Assembly: GCA_903921135.1 (NCBI GenBank)
Contig: CAIXOY010000172.1
Location: 1 to 14,141 of the forward strand
DNA length: 14,141 nucleotides
Origin: an uncultured Gammaproteobacteria bacterium
GTDB taxonomy: Bacteria > Pseudomonadota > Gammaproteobacteria > Pseudomonadales > UBA5518
Direction of reading: 5' to 3'
Within the stretch, counting starts at the first letter, position 1. Each line of letters opens with the position of its first letter. This document shows positions 6,506 to 13,947 of this stretch, in pieces. A model generated the notes under the pieces. The model did no database searches. It was not told the origin of the DNA and saw only the letters and a program-made list of their open reading frames with translations. The translations under genes were made by a program, and so were the position numbers.

Positions 6506-6722
6506 GTCAACGCCCCTTCCGGCTTCTGCCGCCGGTACGGGCACATAACAACATCCGGAGGCATGACGCAGTGACCGCTGCCAGCGTTGCCAACGTTTCA
6601 GACCACCAGAGCCGCCGTGCGATCACGGCGCGCAGCGCACGGCCGTCGCGTTTACGGCCGTGCCGCATGGCGCACGCATGCCGCGTGCAATCCACGATGT
6701 ATCCGGACGGGAGTGTCTAGCG
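6503..6722 (+). other. Leader before bchX, where bchC would be expected; no recognisable gene
   Basis: This stretch occupies the place bchC usually takes, but is far too short for it. A strong ribosome-site-like CCGGAGG (6555-6561) stands before two possible starts: an ATG at 6563 that stops after three codons, and a GTG at 6571 that opens a 49-codon frame ending in TAG at 6718-6720, two bases before the bchX ATG. The 49-residue product is Arg-rich and matches nothing I know. In the bchX frame, 6684-6707 reads Arg-Ala-Ile-His-Asp-Val-Ser-Gly, which recalls an internal BchC segment as I remember it. The stretch may therefore be a regulatory leader, a small leader-peptide gene, or the scar of a bchC deletion. 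I cannot decide. Confidence 0.45.
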
Positions 6723-7724
6723 ATGGCGACCCAGAGCGTCTCTGCCTACGTGCCCACAGGGGAACTGCCCGGCAATGGTGCCTCCGGCAATCTTCTCGCC
6801 ACCTCCGCCGGCCCGGCTCCCAAGACCCAGATCATTGCGATCTACGGCAAGGGCGGCATCGGCAAGAGTTTCACGCTGGCGAACCTGAGCTACATGATGG
6901 CCCAGCAGGGCAAGAAGGTCCTGCTGATCGGCTGCGATCCCAAGAGCGACACCACCTCGCTCCTCTTCGGCGGCAAGGCCTGCCCCACGATCATCGAGAC
7001 CTCCTCGCGCAAGAAGGCGGCCGGTGAGGAAACCCGCATCGGCGATGTCTGCTTCAAGCGTGACGGCGTCTACGCCATGGAGCTCGGCGGACCCGAGGTC
7101 GGGCGCGGCTGCGGCGGCCGGGGCATCATCCACGGCTTCGAGACCCTCGAGAAACTCGGCTTCCACGACTGGGACTTCGACTACGTGCTGCTCGACTTCC
7201 TGGGCGACGTGGTCTGCGGCGGCTTCGGTCTGCCGATCGCGCGCGACATGTGCCAGAAGGTCATCGTCGTCGCCTCGAACGATCTGCAATCGCTCTACGT
7301 TGCGAACAACGTCTGCTCCGCGGTGGAGTACTTCCGGCGCCTCGGCGGCAACGTCGGCGTTGCGGGCATGGTGATCAACAAGGACGACGGTACCGGCGAG
7401 GCCCAGGCCTTCTGCAGCGAAGTGGGCATACCCGTTCTTGCAGCCATCCCGGCGCACGAGGAGATCCGCCGCAAGAGCGCCAACTACGAAATCATCGGCC
7501 ACCCGGACGGCACCTGGGGCTCGCTCTTCGCAGAGCTTTCCGCGAACGTCGCCACGGCTCCCCCGCACCGTCCCACGCCGCTCTCGCCGGACGGGCTTCT
7601 CGATCTCTTCAACGGCGAAACCGTGGGCCGCGGCGTGGTGCTGCAGCCGGCCACGCTGGAAGACATGTGCGGCAAGTCCTACCAGCCGAAGCCTTCGCTC
7701 GAGGTGGTCTATGACACCGTCTGA
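6723..7724 (+). CDS. bchX: Chlorophyllide a reductase iron protein BchX
   Basis: BchX is the NifH-like ATP-dependent electron donor of chlorophyllide a oxidoreductase, which reduces ring B of chlorophyllide a on the way to bacteriochlorophyll a. The 333-residue protein shows the P-loop Gly-Lys-Gly-Gly-Ile-Gly-Lys-Ser (residues 42-49), Gly-Cys-Asp-Pro-Lys-Ser-Asp-Thr-Thr (70-78), and the two cysteines that hold the [4Fe-4S] cluster at the homodimer interface: Cys130 in Gly-Arg-Gly-Cys-Gly-Gly-Arg-Gly and Cys165 in Asp-Val-Val-Cys-Gly-Gly-Phe-Gly. A 35-residue N-terminal tail precedes the nucleotide domain, as is usual for BchX but not BchL or NifH. ATG 6723 has a GGGAG about ten bases upstream; in-frame GTG 6660 and ATG 6678 are possible but lack a ribosome site. 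Its 3' end overlaps bchY by 14 bases. Confidence 0.96.
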   Translation: MATQSVSAYVPTGELPGNGASGNLLATSAGPAPKTQIIAIYGKGGIGKSFTLANLSYMMAQQGKKVLLIGCDPKSDTTSLLFGGKACPTIIETSSRKKAAGEETRIGDVCFKRDGVYAMELGGPEVGRGCGGRGIIHGFETLEKLGFHDWDFDYVLLDFLGDVVCGGFGLPIARDMCQKVIVVASNDLQSLYVANNVCSAVEYFRRLGGNVGVAGMVINKDDGTGEAQAFCSEVGIPVLAAIPAHEEIRRKSANYEIIGHPDGTWGSLFAELSANVATAPPHRPTPLSPDGLLDLFNGETVGRGVVLQPATLEDMCGKSYQPKPSLEVVYDTV

Positions 7725-9237
7725 GGCGATCCGCGTGGCGCCCCCCGTTGCTGCCTCCGGCGCGACGGTGGCGGATGCTGCCCGCATCCCCGCCGCGGAA
7801 ATCCCCGTCGCGGAGGGCGCCTCCTGCCACGGTGGCGCCGCGCAGATGAAGAGCGCCGCTGCCGCTGCCGGCAAGAGCGAAGTGCTCGACCGCTACGCCA
7901 CGGATTACCCCAAAGGCCCGCACGACCAGCCGCAGAGCATGTGCCCCGCCTTCGGCTCGCTGCGCGTGGGTCTGCGCATGCGCCGCACCGCCACCGTACT
8001 GAGCGGTTCGGCCTGCTGCGTCTACGGCCTCACCTTCACCTCGCATTTCTATGGCGCGCGCCGCACCGTCGGCTACGTGCCCTTCGACTCCGAGACTCTG
8101 GTCACAGGCAAGCTCTTCGAGGACATCCGCGAGGCGGTCTTCAAGCTGGCCGATCCGACGAACAACGACGCGGTCGTGGTGATCAACCTCTGCGTGCCCA
8201 CCGCATCCGGTGTGCCGCTCGACCTGCTGCCAAAAGAGATCAACGGCGTCCGCATCATCGGCATCGACGTGCCGGGTTTTGGCGTGCCCACACATGCCGA
8301 AGCCAAAGACGTGCTGGCTGGCGCCATGCTCCGCTATGCGCGTAACGAGGCCGAGCGTGGCCCGGTCGCGCAGCCGCAGCAGGGCCGCAGCGCGCGCCCC
8401 ACCGTCAGTCTGGTGGGCGAGATGTTCCCGGTGGATGCCGTTGGCATCGGCCGCTTGCTGGAGCCGCTGGGACTTGCTGCCGGGCCCGTGGTGCCCACGC
8501 GCGAGTGGCGCGAACTCTACGCCGCGCTCGATTGCGCTGCCGTCGCCATGATCCATCCGTTCTATGTCGCGAGCTGCCGCGAATTCCAGGCTGCTGGCCG
8601 TCCTTGCGTCGGTTCCGCACCGGTGGGCTACGAAGGCACCGCTGCCTGGCTGGAATCCATTGCTGATGCCTGCAACGTGCCGCGTGAGCGCCTCGACGCC
8701 GCGCGCAACGCGATCCTGCCGGCCATCCGTGGCGCACTTGCCGCAGCGCCCATCGATGCGCGCATTACGCTCTCGGGTTACGAGGGCTCCGAGCTGCTGG
8801 TTGCACGCGTGCTGGTCGAGAGCGGCGCGGATCTGCGCTACGTGGGCACAGCCTGCGGGCGCACCCGCTGGTCCGACGCGGACCGTGAATGGCTGGAATC
8901 CAAGGGCGTGACGGTGCGTTACCGCGCCTCGCTCGAGGACGATCTGGCGGCGATGCACGAGTTCCGCCCGGATCTCGCGATCGGTACCACGCCGGTGGTG
9001 CAGAAGGCGAAGGAACTCGCCATTCCCTCGCTCTATTTCACCAATCTCATTTCCGCACGGCCGCTGATGGGTCCTGCGGGCGCCGGATCGCTCTCGCAGG
9101 TGATCAACGCCGCGCTGCGCAACCGCGAGCGGTTCGCGAAGATGCAGTCTTTCTTCGAGGGCGTGGGTTCTGCCGACAACGCCGGTGTTTGGGAGCAGGC
9201 GCCGGCTGGGCTGCGCGTTGCGGGAGGGGCTGCCTGA
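7711..9237 (+). CDS. bchY: Chlorophyllide a reductase subunit BchY
   Basis: BchY forms the catalytic BchY2Z2 heterotetramer with BchZ and is homologous to NifD, BchN and NifE-type proteins. The 508-residue protein has three cysteines in the contexts known to bind the bridging [4Fe-4S] cluster: Cys78 in Ser-Met-Cys-Pro-Ala-Phe-Gly, Cys102/103 in Ser-Ala-Cys-Cys-Val-Tyr-Gly, and Cys161 in Asn-Leu-Cys-Val-Pro-Thr. Further family segments are Asp-Val-Pro-Gly-Phe-Gly-Val-Pro-Thr-His-Ala-Glu (from residue 194) and a C-terminal Leu-Tyr-Phe-Thr-Asn-Leu. The open frame extends upstream to 7438 inside bchX, but ATG 7711, 14 bases before the bchX stop, is the natural start and implies translational coupling. 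The first 50 residues are Ala/Pro-rich and probably unstructured. The stop TGA shares its last A with the bchZ ATG. Confidence 0.95.
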   Translation: MTPSEAIRVAPPVAASGATVADAARIPAAEIPVAEGASCHGGAAQMKSAAAAAGKSEVLDRYATDYPKGPHDQPQSMCPAFGSLRVGLRMRRTATVLSGSACCVYGLTFTSHFYGARRTVGYVPFDSETLVTGKLFEDIREAVFKLADPTNNDAVVVINLCVPTASGVPLDLLPKEINGVRIIGIDVPGFGVPTHAEAKDVLAGAMLRYARNEAERGPVAQPQQGRSARPTVSLVGEMFPVDAVGIGRLLEPLGLAAGPVVPTREWRELYAALDCAAVAMIHPFYVASCREFQAAGRPCVGSAPVGYEGTAAWLESIADACNVPRERLDAARNAILPAIRGALAAAPIDARITLSGYEGSELLVARVLVESGADLRYVGTACGRTRWSDADREWLESKGVTVRYRASLEDDLAAMHEFRPDLAIGTTPVVQKAKELAIPSLYFTNLISARPLMGPAGAGSLSQVINAALRNRERFAKMQSFFEGVGSADNAGVWEQAPAGLRVAGGAA

Positions 9238-10697
9238 TGCTCGTCCTCGACCACGATCGCGCCGGCGGCTACTGGGGCTCCGTCTACGTCTTCACGGCGG
9301 TGAAAGGCCTGCAGGTGATCATCGACGGCCCGGTGGGCTGCGAGAACCTGCCCGTCACCTCGGTGCTGCACTACACCGATGCGCTGCCGCCGCACGAACT
9401 CCCCGTGGTCGTCACCGGCCTCGGTGAAGAAGAGTTGGGACAGCACGGCACCGAAGGTGCGCTGCGTCGCGCACACAAGACACTCGACCCCACACGCCCG
9501 AGCGTGGTTGTGACCGGTTCCATCGCCGAGATGATCGGCGGCGGTGTCACGCCGGAAGGCACGAACATCGAGCGCTTCCTGCCGCGCACCATCGACGAGG
9601 ACCAGTGGCAGAGCGCCGACCGCGCCATGAACTGGCTCTGGACGCGCTACGGCGCGAAAAAGCAGCAGAAGAAAGCCCGCAAGGCAGCAGACTCCGAGCC
9701 GGCAAAACCGCGTGTCAACATCATCGGACCCATCTACGGGTGCTTCAACACCTGGTCCGACCTCGCCGAGATCCGCCGCCTGATCGAGGGCATCGGCGCC
9801 GAGGTGAACATGGTGTTCCCGCTTGGCTGCCATCTGGACGACGTGCACAAGCTCTCCGATGCGGACGTGAACGTCTGCATGTACCGCGAGTACGGCCGCC
9901 TGCTCTGCGAGAACCTAGAGAAGCCCTATCTGCAGGCGCCGATCGGTCTGCACAGCACCACGAAATTCCTCGAGACGATGGGCGAGCACCTCGGTCTTGA
10001 TGTGGCACCGTTCATCGAGCGCGAGAAGCACACCACGATCAAGCCGATCTGGGATCTGTGGCGTTCCGTGACGCAGGATTTCTTCGGCACCGCGAGTTTC
10101 GCGATCGTCGCCACCGACACCTACACCCGTGGTGTGCGTCACTTCCTCGAAGAGGAAATGGGCTTGCCCTGCGCGTTCTCGTTCTCGCGCCGTGCCGGCG
10201 TCAAACCCGACAACGAGGCAGTGCGCAACGCGATCCGCGAGAAAGCGCCGCTGGTGATGTTCGGCAGCTACAACGAGCGCATGTATCTGGCCGAGCTCGG
10301 CTCGCGCGCGATCTACATCCCCGCCTCGCTGCCGGGCACGATCATCCGGCGCCACACGGGCACGCCCTTCATGGGCTACTCGGGGGCCTGCTACCTCATC
10401 CAGGAAGTCTGCAACGCGCTCTTCGATGCGCTGTTCAACATCCTGCCTCTGGGCACCGATCTCGACCGCGTGGTCGCCACGCCGGCGCGTCTGCACCGCG
10501 AGATGTCCTGGGAAAAAGACGCCGAGAGCGCGCTCGACACCCTCGTGGCTGCGGAGCCGGTGCTGATACGCATCTCGGCCGCCAAGGGGCTGCGCGATGC
10601 GGCAGAACGCAGCGCCGCCGGCAGCGGCGCCGAGATCGTGACCATTGACCACCTGCGTCGTGCGCAGGCCACAAAGTTCCTGCAACAGGAGAGCTGA
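9237..10697 (+). CDS. bchZ: Chlorophyllide a reductase subunit BchZ
   Basis: BchZ is the NifK/BchB-like partner of BchY in chlorophyllide a oxidoreductase. The 486-residue protein starts Met-Leu-Val-Leu-Asp-His-Asp-Arg-Ala-Gly-Gly-Tyr-Trp-Gly. Cys35 in Gly-Pro-Val-Gly-Cys-Glu-Asn-Leu-Pro supplies the fourth ligand of the shared [4Fe-4S] cluster. Val-Val-Thr-Gly-Ser-Ile-Ala-Glu-Met-Ile-Gly, Asn-Ile-Ile-Gly-Pro-Ile-Tyr-Gly and Met-Gly-Tyr-Ser-Gly-Ala are further family segments. A Lys/Ala-rich insertion near residues 140-158 looks like a flexible linker. I chose ATG 9237, which overlaps the bchY TGA by one base and has GGGAGGGG (9222-9229) just upstream. The frame is open back to 8889, but that part duplicates bchY coding sequence out of frame. 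The pufQ-like gene begins three bases after the stop. Confidence 0.95.
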   Translation: MLVLDHDRAGGYWGSVYVFTAVKGLQVIIDGPVGCENLPVTSVLHYTDALPPHELPVVVTGLGEEELGQHGTEGALRRAHKTLDPTRPSVVVTGSIAEMIGGGVTPEGTNIERFLPRTIDEDQWQSADRAMNWLWTRYGAKKQQKKARKAADSEPAKPRVNIIGPIYGCFNTWSDLAEIRRLIEGIGAEVNMVFPLGCHLDDVHKLSDADVNVCMYREYGRLLCENLEKPYLQAPIGLHSTTKFLETMGEHLGLDVAPFIEREKHTTIKPIWDLWRSVTQDFFGTASFAIVATDTYTRGVRHFLEEEMGLPCAFSFSRRAGVKPDNEAVRNAIREKAPLVMFGSYNERMYLAELGSRAIYIPASLPGTIIRRHTGTPFMGYSGACYLIQEVCNALFDALFNILPLGTDLDRVVATPARLHREMSWEKDAESALDTLVAAEPVLIRISAAKGLRDAAERSAAGSGAEIVTIDHLRRAQATKFLQQES

Positions 10698-10700
10698 CCC

Positions 10701-10937
10701 ATGTTGAAGACCATCGATTCACGCGGTATGGCACCGGGACTCGGGCGAAGCGAGTTCCGCGAATTCCGCGTGCTGCTTGCCTTCGCCATGGTGCTGTTCT
10801 TCTGCATCGCCGCGCTGAGCCGTGTGCTCCCTCGGGCGTGGCGGCCGCTGGCGTCCAGGCAGGGGCCCGCGGAGTCGGTGTTCGAGGAAGCCAAGCGGAC
10901 GGCTTACACAGTGATTCCCTACGCGTTCATGCGCTGA
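10701..10937 (+). CDS. pufQ: Small one-span membrane protein, PufQ-like
   Basis: This 78-residue gene sits where pufQ lies in Rhodobacter, between bchZ and the puf structural genes, three bases after bchZ and with AGGAG (10687-10691) upstream of its ATG. It has a Ser-Glu-Phe-Arg-Glu-Phe run, one hydrophobic span (about residues 23-43), a basic cytoplasmic-type flank, and a C-terminal Gly-Pro...Glu-Glu-Ala-Lys...Ile-Pro-Tyr-Ala-Phe pattern. The last resembles the Gly-Pro...Arg-Glu-Ala...Ile-Thr-Pro-x-Phe ending of PufQ. PufQ (about 74-77 residues) promotes bacteriochlorophyll production or delivery during assembly of the photosynthetic membrane. The protein contains no histidine, so it cannot be an LH1 alpha or beta antenna polypeptide. 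The identity rests on position, size, topology and this short pattern; overall likeness is low. Confidence 0.6.
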   Translation: MLKTIDSRGMAPGLGRSEFREFRVLLAFAMVLFFCIAALSRVLPRAWRPLASRQGPAESVFEEAKRTAYTVIPYAFMR

Positions 10938-10985
10938 CGCGGCGGGCAACAGGAAAACGAGGCAAATCAGGTCGAGGACAACGCC

Positions 10986-11810
10986 ATGGCGATGCTCAGT
11001 TTCGAACGAAAATACCGTGTTCGCGGAGGTACCCTGATAGGGGGCGACCTCTTCGACTTCTGGATAGGTCAGTTCTACGTCGGATTCTTCGGCGTGACCA
11101 CGATGTTTTTCGCCCTGCTGGGCACCGCGTTGATCCTCTACGGCGCTTCGCAGGGTGACACCTGGAACGTCTGGCAGATCAGCATCGCACCGCCGGACCT
11201 CAAGTACGGTCTGGGGCTCGCGCCGCTCTCCGAGGGAGGGCTCTGGCAGATCATCACCTTCTGCGCGGTGGGGGCCTTCGGTTCCTGGGCGTTGCGGCAG
11301 GTCGAGATCGCGCGCAAGCTCGGCATGGGCCTGCACGTGCCCTTTGCCTTCAGCTTCGCGATCCTCGCCTACGTGACACTGGTGATCATCCGTCCGCTGC
11401 TGCTCGGCGCCTGGGGCCACGGTTTCCCCTACGGCATCCTGAGCCACCTCGACTGGGTGTCGAACGTCGGGTACCAGTACCTGCACTTCCACTACAACCC
11501 GGCGCACATGCTGGGCGTGACCTTCTTCTTCACGACGGTGCTCGCGCTGGCGATGCACGGATCGCTCGTGCTCGCGGCCACCAACCCCGCCGAAGGGGAA
11601 CCGGTGAAAACCGCCGAACACGAGAACACCTTCTTCCGCGATGAGATCGGGTATTCGGTCGGCGCGCTCGGCATCCACCGGCTCGGGTTCTTCCTGGCCG
11701 TGTCGGCGGCCTTCTGGAGCGCCGTCTGCATCGTCATCAGCGGCCCGTTCTGGACCAGAGGATGGCCGGAATGGTGGAACTGGTGGCTTCAACTGCCGAT
11801 CTGGAACTGA
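10986..11810 (+). CDS. pufL: Photosynthetic reaction centre subunit L
   Basis: PufL is a five-helix membrane subunit of the type-II reaction centre, which with PufM holds the special-pair bacteriochlorophylls, bacteriopheophytins, quinones and non-haem iron. The protein has 274 residues. With Met as 1, ligands are His154 and His174 (Mg of bacteriochlorophyll) and His191 and His231 (iron), equal to L153, L173, L190 and L230 of Rhodobacter. Tyr163 (L162), the tyrosine between cytochrome and special pair, is kept. At the secondary quinone, Glu213 (L212) is kept but the next residue is Asn214 where Rhodobacter has Asp L213. ATG 10986 gives the usual Met-Ala-x-Leu-Ser-Phe-Glu-Arg-Lys-Tyr start, with GAGG upstream. 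Only 48 bases separate it from pufQ; the usual pufB and pufA are absent. Confidence 0.98.
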   Translation: MAMLSFERKYRVRGGTLIGGDLFDFWIGQFYVGFFGVTTMFFALLGTALILYGASQGDTWNVWQISIAPPDLKYGLGLAPLSEGGLWQIITFCAVGAFGSWALRQVEIARKLGMGLHVPFAFSFAILAYVTLVIIRPLLLGAWGHGFPYGILSHLDWVSNVGYQYLHFHYNPAHMLGVTFFFTTVLALAMHGSLVLAATNPAEGEPVKTAEHENTFFRDEIGYSVGALGIHRLGFFLAVSAAFWSAVCIVISGPFWTRGWPEWWNWWLQLPIWN

Positions 11811-11825
11811 GTCGAGGGCCCTGTC

Positions 11826-12803
11826 ATGGTCGAGTACCAGAATATCTTCACACGCGTTCAGGTCCAGTCGCCGGCGTATCCCGGCGTCCCCATCGGAAAG
11901 GACGGCGAAAATCGCACACGCGATATCGGACACTCCTACTGGATGGGCAAACTGGGCGACGCCCAGTTGGGACCGATCCACCTGGGAGCGAGCGGATTTG
12001 CGTCCCTGATCTTCGGCTTCGCGGCCTTCGAGATCATCGGATTCAACATGCTCGCCTCGGTGAACTGGAACATCGCGGAATTCTTCCGCCAGTTACCCTG
12101 GCTCGCGCTCGAGCCACCCGCGGCCAAGTACGGCCTCGGTATCCCGCCCATGGACGAAGGCGGTTGGTGGCTGCTGTCGGGTTTCTTCCTGACGATCTCG
12201 ATCCTGCTCTGGTGGTGGCGAACCTTCCAGCGCTCCAAGGCGCTCGGCATGGGTAACCACCTGGCGTGGGCCTTCGCCGGCGCAATATGGCTCTATCTGG
12301 TGCTGGGCTTCATCCGCCCGATCATGATGGGCAGCTGGAGCGAGGCGGTGCCCTTCGGGATCTTCCCGCACCTCGACTGGACCGCGGCGTTCTCCATTCG
12401 CTACGGCAACCTGTTCTACAACCCGTTCCACATGCTCTCGATCGTGTTCCTGTACGGCTCCACCGTGCTGTTCGCGATGCACGCCGGAACGATCCTCGCC
12501 GTGAGCCGCTATGGCGGTGATCGCGAGATAGACCAGATCGTGGACCGCGGCACGGCCTCCGAGCGTGCAGCGCTCTTCTGGCGCTGGACCATGGGCTTCA
12601 ACGCGACCATGGAATCCATCCACCGTTGGGCCTGGTGGTTTGCGGTGCTCACCGTGGTGACCGGTGGCATCGGGATCCTTCTGACCGGAACGGTTGTCGA
12701 CAACTGGTACCTGTGGGCGGTGAAGCACGGGGTGGCGCCTGCCTACCCGGCGATCGATGCGATGCCGCTGCACGATCCTCTGACTTCGGGGGCAGCACAA
12801 TGA
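11826..12803 (+). CDS. pufM: Photosynthetic reaction centre subunit M
   Basis: PufM is the second core membrane subunit of the reaction centre. The 325-residue protein has His182 and His202 (bacteriochlorophyll Mg), His219 and His266 plus Glu234 (iron ligands), Tyr210 and Trp252 (primary quinone side), at the same numbers as in Rhodobacter because an N-terminal offset is cancelled by a one-residue deletion in the loop near residue 107. Asp45, in Gly-Asp-Ala-Gln-Leu-Gly-Pro, corresponds to M44, which is Asn in Rhodobacter and Asp in Blastochloris viridis. The C-terminal tail runs roughly 20 residues past the Rhodobacter end, as is common in species with a bound PufC. ATG 11826 follows pufL by 15 bases with a GAGGG ribosome site. 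Its TGA overlaps the pufC ATG (ATGA). Confidence 0.98.
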   Translation: MVEYQNIFTRVQVQSPAYPGVPIGKDGENRTRDIGHSYWMGKLGDAQLGPIHLGASGFASLIFGFAAFEIIGFNMLASVNWNIAEFFRQLPWLALEPPAAKYGLGIPPMDEGGWWLLSGFFLTISILLWWWRTFQRSKALGMGNHLAWAFAGAIWLYLVLGFIRPIMMGSWSEAVPFGIFPHLDWTAAFSIRYGNLFYNPFHMLSIVFLYGSTVLFAMHAGTILAVSRYGGDREIDQIVDRGTASERAALFWRWTMGFNATMESIHRWAWWFAVLTVVTGGIGILLTGTVVDNWYLWAVKHGVAPAYPAIDAMPLHDPLTSGAAQ

Positions 12804-13912
12804 AAACGATGAGTATCTGCCGCACGGCGGCATTCACCCTGGCAGCGGTCTTCGCGCTTTCCGCCTGCGAGCGCCCTCCGGTGGACGCGGTGCAACGCGG
12901 CTACCGGGGCAACGGCATGGAGCATGTGGTGAACCCCCGCCTGCTGGCCGACAAGGTCGCGCAGAACATGCCGGTGGACCCTGAGCCTGCAGCACCGGTG
13001 GATCCCGCGTTGCCGAAGGCCTCGCTGGTCTACCAGAACGTGCAGATCCTGGGTGATCTCAGCCTTCCCGAGTTCTCGCGGACGATGAACGCGATGAGTA
13101 CGTGGGTGACCGGGGGAGCCAAGCCCGAGAACTGCAACTACTGTCACGAAGGCAACAACTTCGCCTCCGACGCGCTGTACACCAAGAAGGTGGCGCGGGT
13201 GATGCTCTCGATGACGCAGCGCGCCAACCAGGACTGGAAGGCCCACGTGGGTGATACCGGCGTGACCTGCTACACCTGCCACCGCGGAAACCCGGTTCCC
13301 ACGATGGCGTGGACCAGCGACCCCGGCTACAAGCACGCGAGCGGCATGACGGCAACGGGTCAGAACGTGGGCGGCGTGGCGGCGGTCGCCAATACCTCGC
13401 TTCCCTGGGACCCGCTCACCAGCTACCTGCTCCACGACAACAACATCCGTGTGCAGTCGGGCGGTGCACTGCCGCAAGGCAGCGACCGCAACGTCAAGGA
13501 CACGGAAGGCACCTACGCGCTGATGATGCATTTCTCCGACTCGCTCGGCGTGAACTGCACCTATTGCCACAACAGCCGCGCCTTCGGGAACTGGACCGAG
13601 AGCCCGCCCACGCGTCTCAAGGCCTGGAACGCGATCCGTCAGGTGCGCGAGATGAACAACACCTACATCGGTTCGGTCGCGGACATCCTGCCCGCGCACC
13701 GCAAGGGGCCGCTGGGTGATCCGCTGAAAGTCGGCTGCAAGACCTGCCACCAGGGCGCCTACAAACCGCTCTACGGCGCGCCGATGGCGCCGGCGTATCC
13801 GGGCTTGCTCGCAGTGATGAAGACGACTCCTCCGGCGCCGCCCGCGCCGCCGGCGGAGCCCGCAGCCGCACCTGAGGCCGCAGCGGCCGAGGCACCGGCG
13901 GCAGGGCATTGA
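12800..13912 (+). CDS. pufC: Reaction-centre tetrahaem cytochrome c subunit (lipoprotein)
   Basis: PufC is the periplasmic cytochrome that re-reduces the photo-oxidised special pair. The 370-residue protein has four c-type haem motifs: Cys112-x-x-Cys115-His116, Cys157-x-x-Cys160-His161, Cys253-x-x-Cys256-His257 and Cys313-x-x-Cys316-His317, in the two-plus-two spacing of the family. His149 in Lys-Ala-His-Val-Gly-Asp-Thr-Gly matches the second axial ligand of haem 4. A signal peptide (residues 1-22) ends in the lipobox Leu-Ser-Ala-Cys, so Cys23 is probably lipid-anchored, as in Blastochloris viridis. The C-terminal 30 residues are almost only Ala, Pro and Glu, a tail of unknown role. The start ATG 12800 overlaps the pufM stop by the ATGA arrangement. 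The frame is open upstream to 12626, but that is inside pufM. Confidence 0.97.
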   Translation: MKTMSICRTAAFTLAAVFALSACERPPVDAVQRGYRGNGMEHVVNPRLLADKVAQNMPVDPEPAAPVDPALPKASLVYQNVQILGDLSLPEFSRTMNAMSTWVTGGAKPENCNYCHEGNNFASDALYTKKVARVMLSMTQRANQDWKAHVGDTGVTCYTCHRGNPVPTMAWTSDPGYKHASGMTATGQNVGGVAAVANTSLPWDPLTSYLLHDNNIRVQSGGALPQGSDRNVKDTEGTYALMMHFSDSLGVNCTYCHNSRAFGNWTESPPTRLKAWNAIRQVREMNNTYIGSVADILPAHRKGPLGDPLKVGCKTCHQGAYKPLYGAPMAPAYPGLLAVMKTTPPAPPAPPAEPAAAPEAAAAEAPAAGH

Positions 13913-13925
13913 GATCGTGTTGAGC

Positions 13926-13947
13926 GCAGCCGGCGTGATCCGGCTGC
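13926..13947. terminator. Strong hairpin after pufC
   Basis: GCAGCCGG (13926-13933) and CCGGCTGC (13940-13947) form a perfect 8-bp GC-rich stem with a 6-base loop, 13 bases after the pufC stop. No T-run follows, so it may be a 3' mRNA-protecting stem-loop, as known in puf transcripts, and not a true intrinsic terminator. Its placement directly after the last puf gene supports a transcript-end or processing role. Confidence 0.5.

Noticed and set aside
7609..8958. 449-codon minus-strand frame opposite bchY
   Set aside because: Antisense shadow of a gene with all three expected cluster cysteines; composition is typical of shadows.
10701..10937. Small gene as an LH1 antenna (pufB or pufA)
   Set aside because: It has no histidine to bind bacteriochlorophyll and lacks the antenna motif.
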